Made by a program: the position numbers and the translations under genes. From assembly GCF_005869935.1 (NCBI RefSeq), contig NZ_SZQF01000010.1, forward strand, positions 1 through 64,000: a DNA stretch of 64,000 bases, given 5' to 3'. Positions 7,015 to 15,222 of this stretch are shown piece by piece; position 1 is the stretch's first letter; every line of letters starts with the position of its first letter. Source of the DNA: Winogradskyella algicola (GTDB lineage Bacteria > Bacteroidota > Bacteroidia > Flavobacteriales > Flavobacteriaceae). The notes below the pieces were generated by a model. It searched no databases, had not been told where the DNA came from, and saw nothing but the letters and a program-made list of their open reading frames with translations.

Positions 7015-7431
7015 ATGAAAACACAAACAGTTACACAGAACAAGACATTCAAAACTTTTGGTTTTGCATTGATTTTAATGATGAGCTTATTTACGTTTAA
7101 TACCGCTTTTAGTCAAACTACAGAAGTTACACAAGAGCGTACCATAAAAGGACTCGTATCTAACGAAGATGGTCCATTACCAGGTGCTAACATTACATTA
7201 GATGGCACAATAGTTGGTGCTGTAACAGATGATGAAGGTAAGTTTACCTTTCCTAAAAAATTAAAAACTGGAGATGTATTGGTGTTTAGCTATCTTGGTT
7301 ACGAAACCCAAAAGGTATCAATTACAGACAAAACAAGCTTTATTACTTTAGAACTTACACCAGATATGGTAGAAATGATTGGTGCTATAGACACTAATAA
7401 ACCCTACAAATCTAAACGCAAAAAGAATTAA
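7015..7431 (+). CDS. Secreted carboxypeptidase-regulatory-like domain protein
   Basis: 138 residues: a signal peptide (about 1-33, ending NTAFSQ) and one CarboxypepD_reg-like beta-sandwich domain (about 44-122) with the typical series IKGLVSNEDGPLPGANITLD, GTIVGAVTDDEGKFTFP and LVFSYLGYETQKV. This domain normally begins TonB-dependent receptors; here it stands alone and ends in a basic tail (YKSKRKKN). It is periplasmic or surface-located; the partner is unknown. The next gene starts 9 bases on, so the two form an operon with a transglutaminase-like protein. Confidence 0.8.
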   Translation: MKTQTVTQNKTFKTFGFALILMMSLFTFNTAFSQTTEVTQERTIKGLVSNEDGPLPGANITLDGTIVGAVTDDEGKFTFPKKLKTGDVLVFSYLGYETQKVSITDKTSFITLELTPDMVEMIGAIDTNKPYKSKRKKN

Positions 7432-7440
7432 ATTTAAGCT

Positions 7441-8463
7441 TTGCAGAAGACATCTTTATTACTATTACTGCTTTTTTTAAGTTTATGTAGGCTTAATGCT
7501 CAAATCTCGGATTTTGATCCTATAAATTTTAAAAAAGCAGATAGTATTGCCTTAAGTTTAAAAGGTGAAAACCTTACAAATCTACCTGAACTTTCTTTTA
7601 AACTTACCAATACACTAAATACAGATGCGGAAAAGTTTAGAGCGATTTACAGATGGGTTTGCGACAATATTGCTAATGATTATTCGCTCTATCTAAAAAA
7701 CGACAGACAGCGACAACGTTATAAAGACGATAGCCTAAAGCTTGATACCTGGAACACAAAATTTAGAACTAAGCTTTTTAGTAGGCTGCTTAAGAAAAAA
7801 CGAACTATTTGCACAGGTTATGCCTATTTGGTAAAAAGCTTAGCCGATTTTGCCAATCTTGAGTGTGAGATTGTGCAAGGTTTTGGGCGTGTAAGTACCA
7901 CAAATATTGAAACTTTAGATTTACCCAATCACTCATGGAATGTCGTAAACCTCAATAGCAAATGGTATCTGTGCGATCCTACTTGGGCTAGTGGTATTCC
8001 CAACCCAAAGACCAATAAATTTAGTTTTCAGTATAACGATGGCTTCTTTTTGGCAAACCCAAAGCTATTTGCTGTAAATCACTTTCCTATAGATAAACGT
8101 TGGTGGCTATTAGATGATAGTGAAATTCCTTCATTTGATACTTTTTTAAAAGCGCCAGTGTTGTATGGCAATGCCTATAAATATCTAGAGCTACATAATG
8201 CTCCTCAGCAAATGCATCATACTATTAAGCCATATGAAAAAGTAATTTTTAAATATCAGTTAAAAGACCATACAAATGCCAAGGGTGTAAAACTTGGTTT
8301 TGACAACGGTTTTAGCACATGGAAAGACCAACCTACTTCAATTTCTATTAAGGATAAATCTCTAGAATTTGAGCATCAGTTTAACCAAACAGGATTTTAT
8401 GATGTGCATCTGTATATTGATGATGATTTAATTTCTACGTATACTATAGAGGTTAAAAGATGA
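7441..8463 (+). CDS. Secreted transglutaminase-like protein, TTG start
   Basis: 340 residues. The only possible start is TTG at 7441, because an in-frame TAA lies two codons upstream, and it gives a clean signal peptide (LLLLLLFLSLCRLNAQ). A transglutaminase/protease-like core follows: the Cys region KKRTICTGYAYLVKSLADF (about 119-137), the His in NHSWNVVNL (about 161-169) and the Asp in WYLCDPTWASG (about 173-183) form the Cys-His-Asp triad. The C-terminal ~120 residues look like a beta-sandwich. It may act as a peptidase or cross-linker in the periplasm. The stop TGA abuts the stop of the convergent pseudouridine synthase gene with no gap. Confidence 0.8.
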   Translation: MQKTSLLLLLLFLSLCRLNAQISDFDPINFKKADSIALSLKGENLTNLPELSFKLTNTLNTDAEKFRAIYRWVCDNIANDYSLYLKNDRQRQRYKDDSLKLDTWNTKFRTKLFSRLLKKKRTICTGYAYLVKSLADFANLECEIVQGFGRVSTTNIETLDLPNHSWNVVNLNSKWYLCDPTWASGIPNPKTNKFSFQYNDGFFLANPKLFAVNHFPIDKRWWLLDDSEIPSFDTFLKAPVLYGNAYKYLELHNAPQQMHHTIKPYEKVIFKYQLKDHTNAKGVKLGFDNGFSTWKDQPTSISIKDKSLEFEHQFNQTGFYDVHLYIDDDLISTYTIEVKR

Positions 8464-9303
8464 TTACAACATCTTTAAGGTGTTAATCTCTTGTTCGGTA
8501 AGATGCTTCCAATGTCCGCGCGGAATATCTTTTTTGGTTAAGTGCCCAATTGCTACACAATCTATCTTTACCAAATCATATTTAAGCGTTTCAAAAATGG
8601 TTCTAAGTATTGAGTTTCCAGTGTTTTTAATCTTAATACCAATATTGTTTTTTGGTTCTCCTTCAATATAACTTATCTCTTCAACCGTGATTAAATTGCC
8701 ATCTACATTAAAACCTTCTTGAATCTTTTTTAAGTCTTCATACTTCAAATTTCTATCCAACTCTACCTGAAACAAGCGTGCTACACCATTTTTAGAATTG
8801 GTAAACTTTTGTACTACTTTGTCATCATTGGTAAACAGTAAAAGACCAAGCGAATTTCTGCCCAAACGTCCTATTGGTCTAATGTTAGCATTGGTTGCAT
8901 TAGCTACTAGATCCATAACTGTTCTACCTTTGCTTTCTGCTGTAGTTGTGGCGAACCCTTTAGGCTTATTAAGTAATACATAGACTTTAGGTTCTGGCGC
9001 AATACGCTGTCCATCAAATCGTACATCGTCTGTACGCTTTACTTTGTAACCCATTTCGGTTATTACTTTTCCGTTTACAGTTACCAAGCCAATGGCAATA
9101 TTTTCATCGGCTTCTCTACGCGAACAAATACCAGAATTGGCTATGTATTTGTTTAAGCGTATTTCGTCTGGATTTGATGCTGTTTTTGGTTTTGATTTCT
9201 TTTTGAAAGGAGCATTACCTCTTGCAAAACTTTTAGATTTGCTGTTAGCCTGTCCTCTTCCTGAAGTTTTCCCTCTTCCTTTGCTATCTTGATGTCTGCT
9301 CAT
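8464..9303 (-). CDS. RluB/RsuA-type 23S rRNA pseudouridine synthase, catalytic Asp replaced
   Basis: 279 residues: a basic disordered N-terminus (about 1-45), an S4 RNA-binding domain (RLNKYIANSGICSRREADEN, about 48-67) and an RsuA/RluB catalytic domain. The catalytic motif of this family is GRLDxxTxGLLLxTND; here it reads GRLGRNSLGLLLFTND, so the active-site Asp is Gly (codon GGC, one base from GAC). The rest of the fold, including the C-terminal IGHLTKKDIPRGHWKHLTE, is intact. It may bind rRNA without modifying it, or the change could be a sequence error. It follows the nitrilase gene on the same strand but has its own TACCTTTG -7 element. Confidence 0.8.
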   Translation of the reverse strand: MSRHQDSKGRGKTSGRGQANSKSKSFARGNAPFKKKSKPKTASNPDEIRLNKYIANSGICSRREADENIAIGLVTVNGKVITEMGYKVKRTDDVRFDGQRIAPEPKVYVLLNKPKGFATTTAESKGRTVMDLVANATNANIRPIGRLGRNSLGLLLFTNDDKVVQKFTNSKNGVARLFQVELDRNLKYEDLKKIQEGFNVDGNLITVEEISYIEGEPKNNIGIKIKNTGNSILRTIFETLKYDLVKIDCVAIGHLTKKDIPRGHWKHLTEQEINTLKML

Positions 9304-9317
9304 ATTAAAATTTTTGG

Positions 9318-9325
9318 CAAAGGTA
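9318..9325 (-). promoter_or_regulatory. -7 element upstream of the pseudouridine synthase gene
   Basis: On the minus strand this reads TACCTTTG, an exact match to TAnnTTTG, 14 bases before the ATG at 9303. It lies in the 38-base gap after the nitrilase gene, suggesting this gene can be transcribed on its own. Confidence 0.45.
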
Positions 9326-9341
9326 TGATATTAGTTAATAC

Positions 9342-10292
9342 TTACGACTTTATTTCTACAGTTGTTTGTCGTTCTCTATTCACTATAAGTTTTGTAACAT
9401 CTGGTCTGGAGTAATGTCCTACAGGATCGAAATTCTGACGTTCTTTAAGTACACGATTAAAATCAATAGATTGAATAATTAAGCCCTCAGTATTCAAAAC
9501 AGGTTCTACGAGCCATTCGCCATCCGGACCTGCAATACAACTACCACCATTTGTTAAAGTGTCTGGTGCGTTTTTTAAAATTTTATCTAAATGCGGTGTA
9601 TCTTTTGGGAAGTCGGTTCGGGACATTAAACTTGAGACGGAAACAACAAAAGACCTAGATTCTCGTGCAATAAAACGTGTAATGTCTTTGGTATTATGGT
9701 CACTTCCTGGCCAGACTGCAATATGTAAATTTTCTCCTTGACCGTACAATGCTGTCCTTGGCAGTGGCATCCAGTTTTCCCAACAATTTAAACCACCAAC
9801 CGTAAAAGCTTTTAAAGGATGAACCTGCAAACCGTTACCGTCACCAGGCGCCCAAGTTAAACGCTCATCATACGTTGGTTGTAGTTTTCTATGTGTAGAT
9901 TTTATTTCTCCATGTTCATTAATATAAACCAATGATGCATAAATACTATGTCCGCCTCTATCCAATGGTCGCTCAATTATACCCAAATAAATGGCTATAC
10001 TATTGTCTTTTGCTAACTGACAGACTGTATTTAATTCACCTTTTTCAATACAAATGGAATTATTTACATAATGTGCATGTAATTCTTTATTAACATCTGT
10101 GTTCCATTCTGCGCCACCTGTTAATGCTAACCAAAAAGGATAACCTGGTAGTAAAGCTTCACCAAAGACTATGAGTTCACATTTTTCTTCTGCAGCCTCT
10201 TTAATTGAGGCTTCAATCTTTTTAATAGTAGCTCTTTTATCTAACCATACAGGTGATATTTGTGCCATGGCAATCTTTAGTTTGGAATTCAT
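9342..10292 (-). CDS. Nitrilase-family carbon-nitrogen hydrolase
   Basis: 316 residues with the full catalytic triad of the nitrilase superfamily: Glu45 in FGEALLPGYPFW, Lys136 in HRKLQPTYDERLTW and Cys170 in GGLNCWENWMPLPR. The HRKLQPT and NCWENWMPL motifs point to the true nitrilase branch (R-CN to carboxylate and ammonia) rather than amidases or N-carbamoylases. Length matches that group. It is cytosolic. It starts one base after the UbiA-type gene ends and is probably translated from the same message. The natural substrate cannot be read from sequence. Confidence 0.85.
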   Translation of the reverse strand: MNSKLKIAMAQISPVWLDKRATIKKIEASIKEAAEEKCELIVFGEALLPGYPFWLALTGGAEWNTDVNKELHAHYVNNSICIEKGELNTVCQLAKDNSIAIYLGIIERPLDRGGHSIYASLVYINEHGEIKSTHRKLQPTYDERLTWAPGDGNGLQVHPLKAFTVGGLNCWENWMPLPRTALYGQGENLHIAVWPGSDHNTKDITRFIARESRSFVVSVSSLMSRTDFPKDTPHLDKILKNAPDTLTNGGSCIAGPDGEWLVEPVLNTEGLIIQSIDFNRVLKERQNFDPVGHYSRPDVTKLIVNRERQTTVEIKS

Positions 10293-10293
10293 T

Positions 10294-11196
10294 CTATAAA
10301 CGATTTAATACAACTGAAACATCTATTAACAAAATGGAAAATACACCTGCAACTATAATAAACTTCAAAATATTATGAAGTATTAAATAGTGTATTCTTT
10401 TATTAGATTTCCATAGAATAAGTAGAAAAAACAGGAGTAACATTACACTTAAATAAAAGAAATAATACATATGTCCTATTTTGAAGAACAGTGTTATTAC
10501 AACGCCTGATATAATGGTTAGAATAACCAAAACAGTAAGCATTAATTTGGAAGTTTTTTCACCATAAACTACAGGAACCGTTTTATAATCTAGAGCTAAA
10601 TCACCTTTGATATTCTCTAAGTCCTTCGTCAACTCACGCATGGATACCAAGAGAAATAAAAAAATTGCGTGCGCAAAAATTACCAATTCAAAATTTTTGT
10701 AATAAATAAAAATGGCGAAAAATGGAGTTACAGTTAATATGGCTGATACTAAGTTACCTGTCATTGGCTGTTTTTTGAATTTGTGCGAATACAACCAAAT
10801 CGCAAAAATATAAAGTGCAAAAAATAGCACAGCCTTAAATGAAACATAACTTGCAAAAACCACTGCTAAAAAATTCAACACAAAGTAAAATGACAGCTTT
10901 GTATTTTGACTTACCAAGCGATCTAGCATTGTTTTTCTAGGTCTATTGATTAAATCTTTTTCTGAGTCATAAAAGTTATTAATGATATAACCTGCAGCTA
11001 TGGTAGCTGAGGACGCTAAAACCAACATTAGCAAGTTAACATCAAATAAAACTTGCTTTAAAGGCTTATCGGGTGCAAAAATGTAAATTGATGCTAAGTA
11101 TTGTGCGATAACTACAACCAAAATATTGTAACCACGCACTACCGAAAACAGGCTGAAAAATTTTAACAGAATATGTTTCTGCTGTCTTGTTAGCAT
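10294..11196 (-). CDS. UbiA-family prenyltransferase
   Basis: 300 residues with about eight to nine membrane helices. The first Asp-rich motif is NNFYDSEKD (residues 73-81, pattern NxxxDxxxD) with the following RPRK, and the second is LTKDLENIKGDLALDYKT. Both bind Mg-prenyl diphosphate. The pattern is closest to the geranylgeranylglycerol-phosphate geranylgeranyltransferase-like group common in Bacteroidota, but the acceptor is not certain. The neighbouring mevalonate kinase and decarboxylase genes supply the isoprenoid precursor, which fits. A terminator lies between this gene and mevalonate kinase. Confidence 0.85.
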   Translation of the reverse strand: MLTRQQKHILLKFFSLFSVVRGYNILVVVIAQYLASIYIFAPDKPLKQVLFDVNLLMLVLASSATIAAGYIINNFYDSEKDLINRPRKTMLDRLVSQNTKLSFYFVLNFLAVVFASYVSFKAVLFFALYIFAIWLYSHKFKKQPMTGNLVSAILTVTPFFAIFIYYKNFELVIFAHAIFLFLLVSMRELTKDLENIKGDLALDYKTVPVVYGEKTSKLMLTVLVILTIISGVVITLFFKIGHMYYFFYLSVMLLLFFLLILWKSNKRIHYLILHNILKFIIVAGVFSILLIDVSVVLNRL

Positions 11197-11207
11197 ATAG
11201 ATAAATT

Positions 11208-11240
11208 AAAAAACCTCACAAATTACTAGAATCTGTGAGG
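11208..11240 (-). terminator. Terminator after the mevalonate kinase gene
   Basis: On the minus strand CCTCACA pairs with TGTGAGG, with extra pairing inside (GATT/AATT), followed by six T residues. It lies between the mevalonate kinase stop and the UbiA start, so the UbiA-nitrilase pair may be only partly co-transcribed with the mevalonate genes. Confidence 0.7.
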
Positions 11241-11262
11241 CTTAAATGTAATATTTTTAGTT

Positions 11263-12192
11263 TTAAAAGTTGTAAACAACTTCTAATTTCTGACCTTGTA
11301 AGGCTTCTTTAGCTCTTTCTATATCTTCTGTGAAACCTAAGATGTAGCCACCACCACCAGAACCACAAAGTTTAAGGTAGTAGTCATTAGTTTCGATACC
11401 TTTTTTCCATAACTCATGGAATTGATTTGGTATCATAGGCTTAAAATTATTCAGTACAATTTTAGAGAGCTGTTTTGTATTTCTGAACAATGATTTAATG
11501 TCTCCTTTTAAGAAATCATCAACACACGCATCTGTGTGCTTTATAAATTGCTCTTTTAGCATACTACGGAATCCTTCATTCTTCATGTTTTCCATAAAAA
11601 TGCTAACCATAGGTGCTGTTTCTCCAACAATACCACTATCTAGTAAAAACACAGCTCCTTTGCCTTCTGTGCTTTGAGATGGTATGCCTGTAGCCTCAAT
11701 ATTATCTTTAGAGTTAATTAGTATTGGTAAACTCAAGTAACTATTTAAAGGATCTAAACCAGATGATTTTCCGTGGAAGAATGATTCCATTTCAGAAAAA
11801 ATAGCTTTCAACTTTAATAGTTTTTCGCGTGTAAGGTTTTCTAATACGGTAATTTTTTCGGTAGCATACTTATCATAAATTGCAGCTACTAAAGCTCCAC
11901 TACTACCTACTCCATAGCCTTGTGGTATGGATGAGTCGAAGTACATACCAGCCTCTACGTCTTCCTTTAGCTTTTCAGTATCAAAAGACACTAAATCTTC
12001 ATCTAAACTTTCTAGATAAGATGCAAAGCGTTTTAAACTTTCGTTGGACTTGAGAGCCTCTTCGGATGGATTTTCATCAACCTTTAAAGCTCCATTATAA
12101 AAATTATAAGGTATAGATAAACCCTTAGAATCTTTAATGATTCCATACTCACCAAAGAGTAGAATTTTTGAGTAGAAAAGAGGTCCTTTCAT
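11263..12192 (-). CDS. Mevalonate kinase, GHMP family
   Basis: About 309 residues from the ATG at 12192, where the family start MKGPLFYSKILLFGEYG begins; a longer frame reaches an ATG at 12207. The GHMP phosphate loop reads PQGYGVGSSGALVAA, the probable catalytic Asp is in SSGLDPLNSYLSLP, and the C-terminal glycine motif is KLCGSGGGGYILGF. It phosphorylates mevalonate with ATP in the cytosol. It follows the decarboxylase gene with a gap of about 78 bases and ends at a terminator. Together they show that this organism makes isoprenoids by the mevalonate route. Confidence 0.88.
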   Translation of the reverse strand: MKGPLFYSKILLFGEYGIIKDSKGLSIPYNFYNGALKVDENPSEEALKSNESLKRFASYLESLDEDLVSFDTEKLKEDVEAGMYFDSSIPQGYGVGSSGALVAAIYDKYATEKITVLENLTREKLLKLKAIFSEMESFFHGKSSGLDPLNSYLSLPILINSKDNIEATGIPSQSTEGKGAVFLLDSGIVGETAPMVSIFMENMKNEGFRSMLKEQFIKHTDACVDDFLKGDIKSLFRNTKQLSKIVLNNFKPMIPNQFHELWKKGIETNDYYLKLCGSGGGGYILGFTEDIERAKEALQGQKLEVVYNF

Positions 12193-12270
12193 ATTGGTAT
12201 TAAACAATTTCTTTTAACAAATATACGTATAAATCTACTATTTAGTTTGCAATCAACACTTAAGCCTAAG

Positions 12271-13398
12271 TTAATTTTTAATTAACTGCGCACCTTTACC
12301 TACAAAATCTGTAATAAAATGACCGTTTTGGCAAAATGTAGATAATTCATTCTTTATAAACTTTAGCACGCTTTCTTTTTCATTTTCAGGATATAAAACG
12401 TGTACATTGGCGCCTGCATCTAAGGTAAAACAAACATTAGAACTATTCTCCGATCTGTACTTCCAAAGTTTGCTTATTATTTCTAACGTGTTGGGCTTCA
12501 TTAAAATGAAGTAAGGCATACTGGTCATCATCATAGCATGAAGGGTTAAAGCCTCACTCTCAACTATTTTAACGAAAGTTTGTAAATCACCTGATGCTAA
12601 AACGCTTTTGAGTTTAGCCAAATTATCATGCGCTTGGTTAAAACGTTGCTCTGCATAAGGATGACCAAACATTAATTTATGACCAACTGTACTGCTCACC
12701 TGCTTTTCGCCTTTATCTACTAAAAGTATAGTGTCTTGATAATTTTTGAAATTAGGATGTACTTCACCATCAAATTTAATGCCGTACAGATCTGAACTTT
12801 CTGTGCTTTCATTTTGTCCCCAAACTACCAACTCACCTTCAATACTTCTACATGCACTACCAGAACCTAATCTGGCCAGAAAGGATGCTTTTCTTTTAAA
12901 GTAGTTTTTTTCAGAAGACCTTTCGACTGCGCTCAAGGTGACATCTTCCCTTAATTTTTGTTCAATACTCATTAAGCACAATGCCAAAGCACTCATACCT
13001 GATGCGGAAGATGCAATACCTGAGCTATGTGGAAAGGTATTAGAGGTCTCAATTTTGAAATGATAATCTCTTAAAAATGGTACATATGCTTCAATACGCT
13101 CAAAAAATGTTTGAATTTTTGGTTTGAAGGCTTCATTCTTTTCTCCTTCGAAATACACATCAAAACTAAAATCTGATGACACCTTGAGCGCAGTTGAAAA
13201 GTCTTTTTTAGTGTAGGTAAGCTCGGTAATAGTCTTGCAATTAGAAAGCGTAAAGCTTATTGATGGGTTTTCTGGAATTTGATTTTCCTTCTTTCCCCAA
13301 TATTTCACCAATGCTATATTACTTGGAGACTCCCATTTTACTGAGCCACTTTCTATGTGAGCGTTATAATTTTTAAGAATAAAATCTTCGACTATCAT
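12271..13398 (-). CDS. mvaD: Diphosphomevalonate decarboxylase
   Basis: 375 residues, GHMP family. Signature segments: PSNIALVKYWGKKENQIPEN (about 25-44), the phosphate loop TFPHSSGIASSASGMSALAL (121-140), ARLGSGSACRSIEG and the catalytic-Asp segment FTLDAGANVHVLYP. It converts mevalonate diphosphate to isopentenyl diphosphate with loss of CO2. Oddly, two copies of a dispersed intergenic-type repeat are translated inside it: residues about 66-76 (FSTALKVSSDF) and 153-164 (VTLSAVERSSEK). Both lie in stretches that look like surface loops and keep the frame. The DUF1697 gene ends three bases upstream in the same direction, so the genes are co-transcribed. Confidence 0.9.
   Translation of the reverse strand: MIVEDFILKNYNAHIESGSVKWESPSNIALVKYWGKKENQIPENPSISFTLSNCKTITELTYTKKDFSTALKVSSDFSFDVYFEGEKNEAFKPKIQTFFERIEAYVPFLRDYHFKIETSNTFPHSSGIASSASGMSALALCLMSIEQKLREDVTLSAVERSSEKNYFKRKASFLARLGSGSACRSIEGELVVWGQNESTESSDLYGIKFDGEVHPNFKNYQDTILLVDKGEKQVSSTVGHKLMFGHPYAEQRFNQAHDNLAKLKSVLASGDLQTFVKIVESEALTLHAMMMTSMPYFILMKPNTLEIISKLWKYRSENSSNVCFTLDAGANVHVLYPENEKESVLKFIKNELSTFCQNGHFITDFVGKGAQLIKN
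12917..12945. repeat. Dispersed palindromic-type repeat inside mvaD, copy 1
   Basis: The plus strand holds TTTCGACTGCGCTCAAGGTG (from 12921) followed by ACAT. The same core occurs inverted at 13176-13202 and, with changes, in the intergenic gap at 36942-36977. Here it is translated on the minus strand as VTLSAVERS of the decarboxylase. Confidence 0.75.
13176..13202. repeat. Dispersed palindromic-type repeat inside mvaD, copy 2, inverted
   Basis: The plus strand reads GACACCTTGAGCGCAGTTGA (from 13178), matching the reverse complement of copy 1 with a few changes. It is translated on the minus strand as DFSTALKVS, that is, in the opposite reading direction of the repeat from copy 1. Confidence 0.75.
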
Positions 13399-13401
13399 AA
13401 T

Positions 13402-13938
13402 CTAATTTTCTGCCGACAAAGATAGCAACTTTAGCATTGTTTTGTAGTTTCTTGCTGTGGCATTGACATTTAGTTTTCTTTCAAAATAAATGAGACTGAA
13501 TTTTGCATTGCCGTAACCCTTGTCTGAATAGAAATAAATGCAATCATTTATAATTTTATATTCTTCTTTCTCATAGACTTTTTCGTAAGCTTTTTGCACT
13601 AAATTTTCTTGTGGCAAATGAGATAATATTGCAAAATAACTGCTTAATTTTTTGGCTTCGGGAAAGGGACAATCGTCAAATATTTTTTGTAATTGCTGCC
13701 TTGTTCTTACTATTACAGAAACTTCAAAACCAAAATAGTCGACAATTAAATTTTGAAGAGAATTTTCTATCTTTTGGGCATCAGGTTCTGCAACTTTAAA
13801 AATCACATTACCACTTTGTATATAGGTTTTTACATTAGAAAAACCATTATTGGTTAGCAGATCTCTCAACTCAGCCATTGGCACTTTTCTGTGTCCGCCA
13901 ACGTTAATCCCTCTTAGTAAAGCTACATATGTTTTCAT
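13402..13938 (-). CDS. DUF1697 family protein
   Basis: 178 residues from the ATG at 13938. The family start MKTYVALLRGINVGGHRKVP is unmistakable, followed by AELRDLLTNNGFSNVKTYIQ and SGNVIF, the typical first ferredoxin-like repeat of DUF1697. Function is unknown in the family; the protein is small, soluble and cytosolic. I chose this start over an upstream ATG at 13980 because it forms an ATGA overlap with the stop of the preceding flavoprotein gene, a sign of translational coupling. It is followed after three bases by the mevalonate decarboxylase gene. Confidence 0.85.
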   Translation of the reverse strand: MKTYVALLRGINVGGHRKVPMAELRDLLTNNGFSNVKTYIQSGNVIFKVAEPDAQKIENSLQNLIVDYFGFEVSVIVRTRQQLQKIFDDCPFPEAKKLSSYFAILSHLPQENLVQKAYEKVYEKEEYKIINDCIYFYSDKGYGNAKFSLIYFERKLNVNATARNYKTMLKLLSLSAEN

Positions 13939-15152
13939 GTATTTGCTATTGATTGGGATACAATATAGGCTCCCGTCCAAGCATTCTGAAAGTTAAACCC
14001 TCCTGTTACCGCATCTACATTAATAACCTCTCCTGCAAAAAATAAATTAGGTATTAACTTACTTTCAAACGTTTTAAAGTTTACTTCTTTTAAGTCTACT
14101 CCACCTGCTGTAACAAATTCTTCTTTAAAGGTACTTTTGCCTGTTACCTGAAAAACTGCTTGTGTTAACTGCGCTGCTAGTGCACTCAGCTGCTCTTTAT
14201 TGAGATCTGCCCAACGTTCGTTCTCAGAAATATTTGAAGCTAAGACTAGTTTCCTCCACAGTCGCTTTGGTAAATCGAACTGCGCAGTGCCACAAATCTG
14301 TTTCTTGGCTAATTCTTGTTTTAAATCTTTTAATTGATTTATACAATTTTCAAAATCTTGTTTTATAAAGTTGATTTCTATTTCAAAATTATAATTAAGC
14401 TTTGCTAGTTCTACAGCTCCATAAGCCGATAATTTCAAGATTGCTGGTGCACTCATGCCTACGTGTGTTATAAGTAAAGGCCCTTCTGAAAAAAGATCTG
14501 TTCCTAAAACTTTCACTTCTACATTTTGTGCCACAACACCTGGTATATCTTTTATGCGTTTGTCTTTTATATCAAAGGTAAATAGTGATGGCACTGGCGG
14601 AACAATGGTATGACCCATATCTTCCAATAGCTTCCATACTTTTGGGTTGCTTCCTGTGGCCAAAACTATCTTTTTGACCTCAATGTCTCCTTGCAATGTG
14701 TTAACCGTAAATCCGTTATCAACTGGTTTTATTGATTTTACAGAATGATTATAGAACACCTCAACCTTATGCTTTTTAGCTTCAAACAAAAAGCAATCTA
14801 TTATGGTTTGAGAAGAGTCGGAGATTGGAAACATTCTGCCATCCTCCTCTATCTTCAATTCTACACCACGCTCTTCAAACCAAGCAATGGTATCACCTGT
14901 CATAAAAGTATGAAATGGACCAAGCAATTCCTTTTCGCCTCTTGGATAATTTTGCACCAACTCTGAAGGTATAAACTCTGCATATGTAACATTGCAACGT
15001 CCACCACCTGAAATTTTCACCTTTTGCAGACCTTCCTTACCACGCTCTAAAATTGCAACTGATAATTCAGGATGTTTTTCCGCTATGTTTATTGCAGCAA
15101 AAAATCCGGCTGCACCTCCACCAATAACAATTATGTCTTTCTGTGCGTTCAA
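13935..15152 (-). CDS. BaiN/HI0933-type FAD-dependent oxidoreductase
   Basis: 405 residues. The N-terminal FAD-binding dinucleotide fold is IIVIGGGAAGFFAAINIAEK. The family motif KISGGGRCNVTYAEF (about 46-60) follows, then ERWADLNKEQLSALA and a C-terminal FAD-contact motif FVTAGGVDLKEVNFKTFESK / LFFAGEVINVDAVTGGFNFQ. These place it in the HI0933/BaiN/YhiN family of NAD(P)/FAD-dependent oxidoreductases, full length. Substrate is unknown; intestinal BaiN reduces bile-acid intermediates but most members are uncharacterised. It is the first gene of the minus-strand run that continues into the mevalonate genes. Confidence 0.87.
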   Translation of the reverse strand: MNAQKDIIVIGGGAAGFFAAINIAEKHPELSVAILERGKEGLQKVKISGGGRCNVTYAEFIPSELVQNYPRGEKELLGPFHTFMTGDTIAWFEERGVELKIEEDGRMFPISDSSQTIIDCFLFEAKKHKVEVFYNHSVKSIKPVDNGFTVNTLQGDIEVKKIVLATGSNPKVWKLLEDMGHTIVPPVPSLFTFDIKDKRIKDIPGVVAQNVEVKVLGTDLFSEGPLLITHVGMSAPAILKLSAYGAVELAKLNYNFEIEINFIKQDFENCINQLKDLKQELAKKQICGTAQFDLPKRLWRKLVLASNISENERWADLNKEQLSALAAQLTQAVFQVTGKSTFKEEFVTAGGVDLKEVNFKTFESKLIPNLFFAGEVINVDAVTGGFNFQNAWTGAYIVSQSIANT

Positions 15153-15222
15153 AAATTATGATTTAAGAAGATTTTATGAGTAAATCTTTGTTAAAATTAA
15201 CTCCTATAGTTATTCTTAACCT

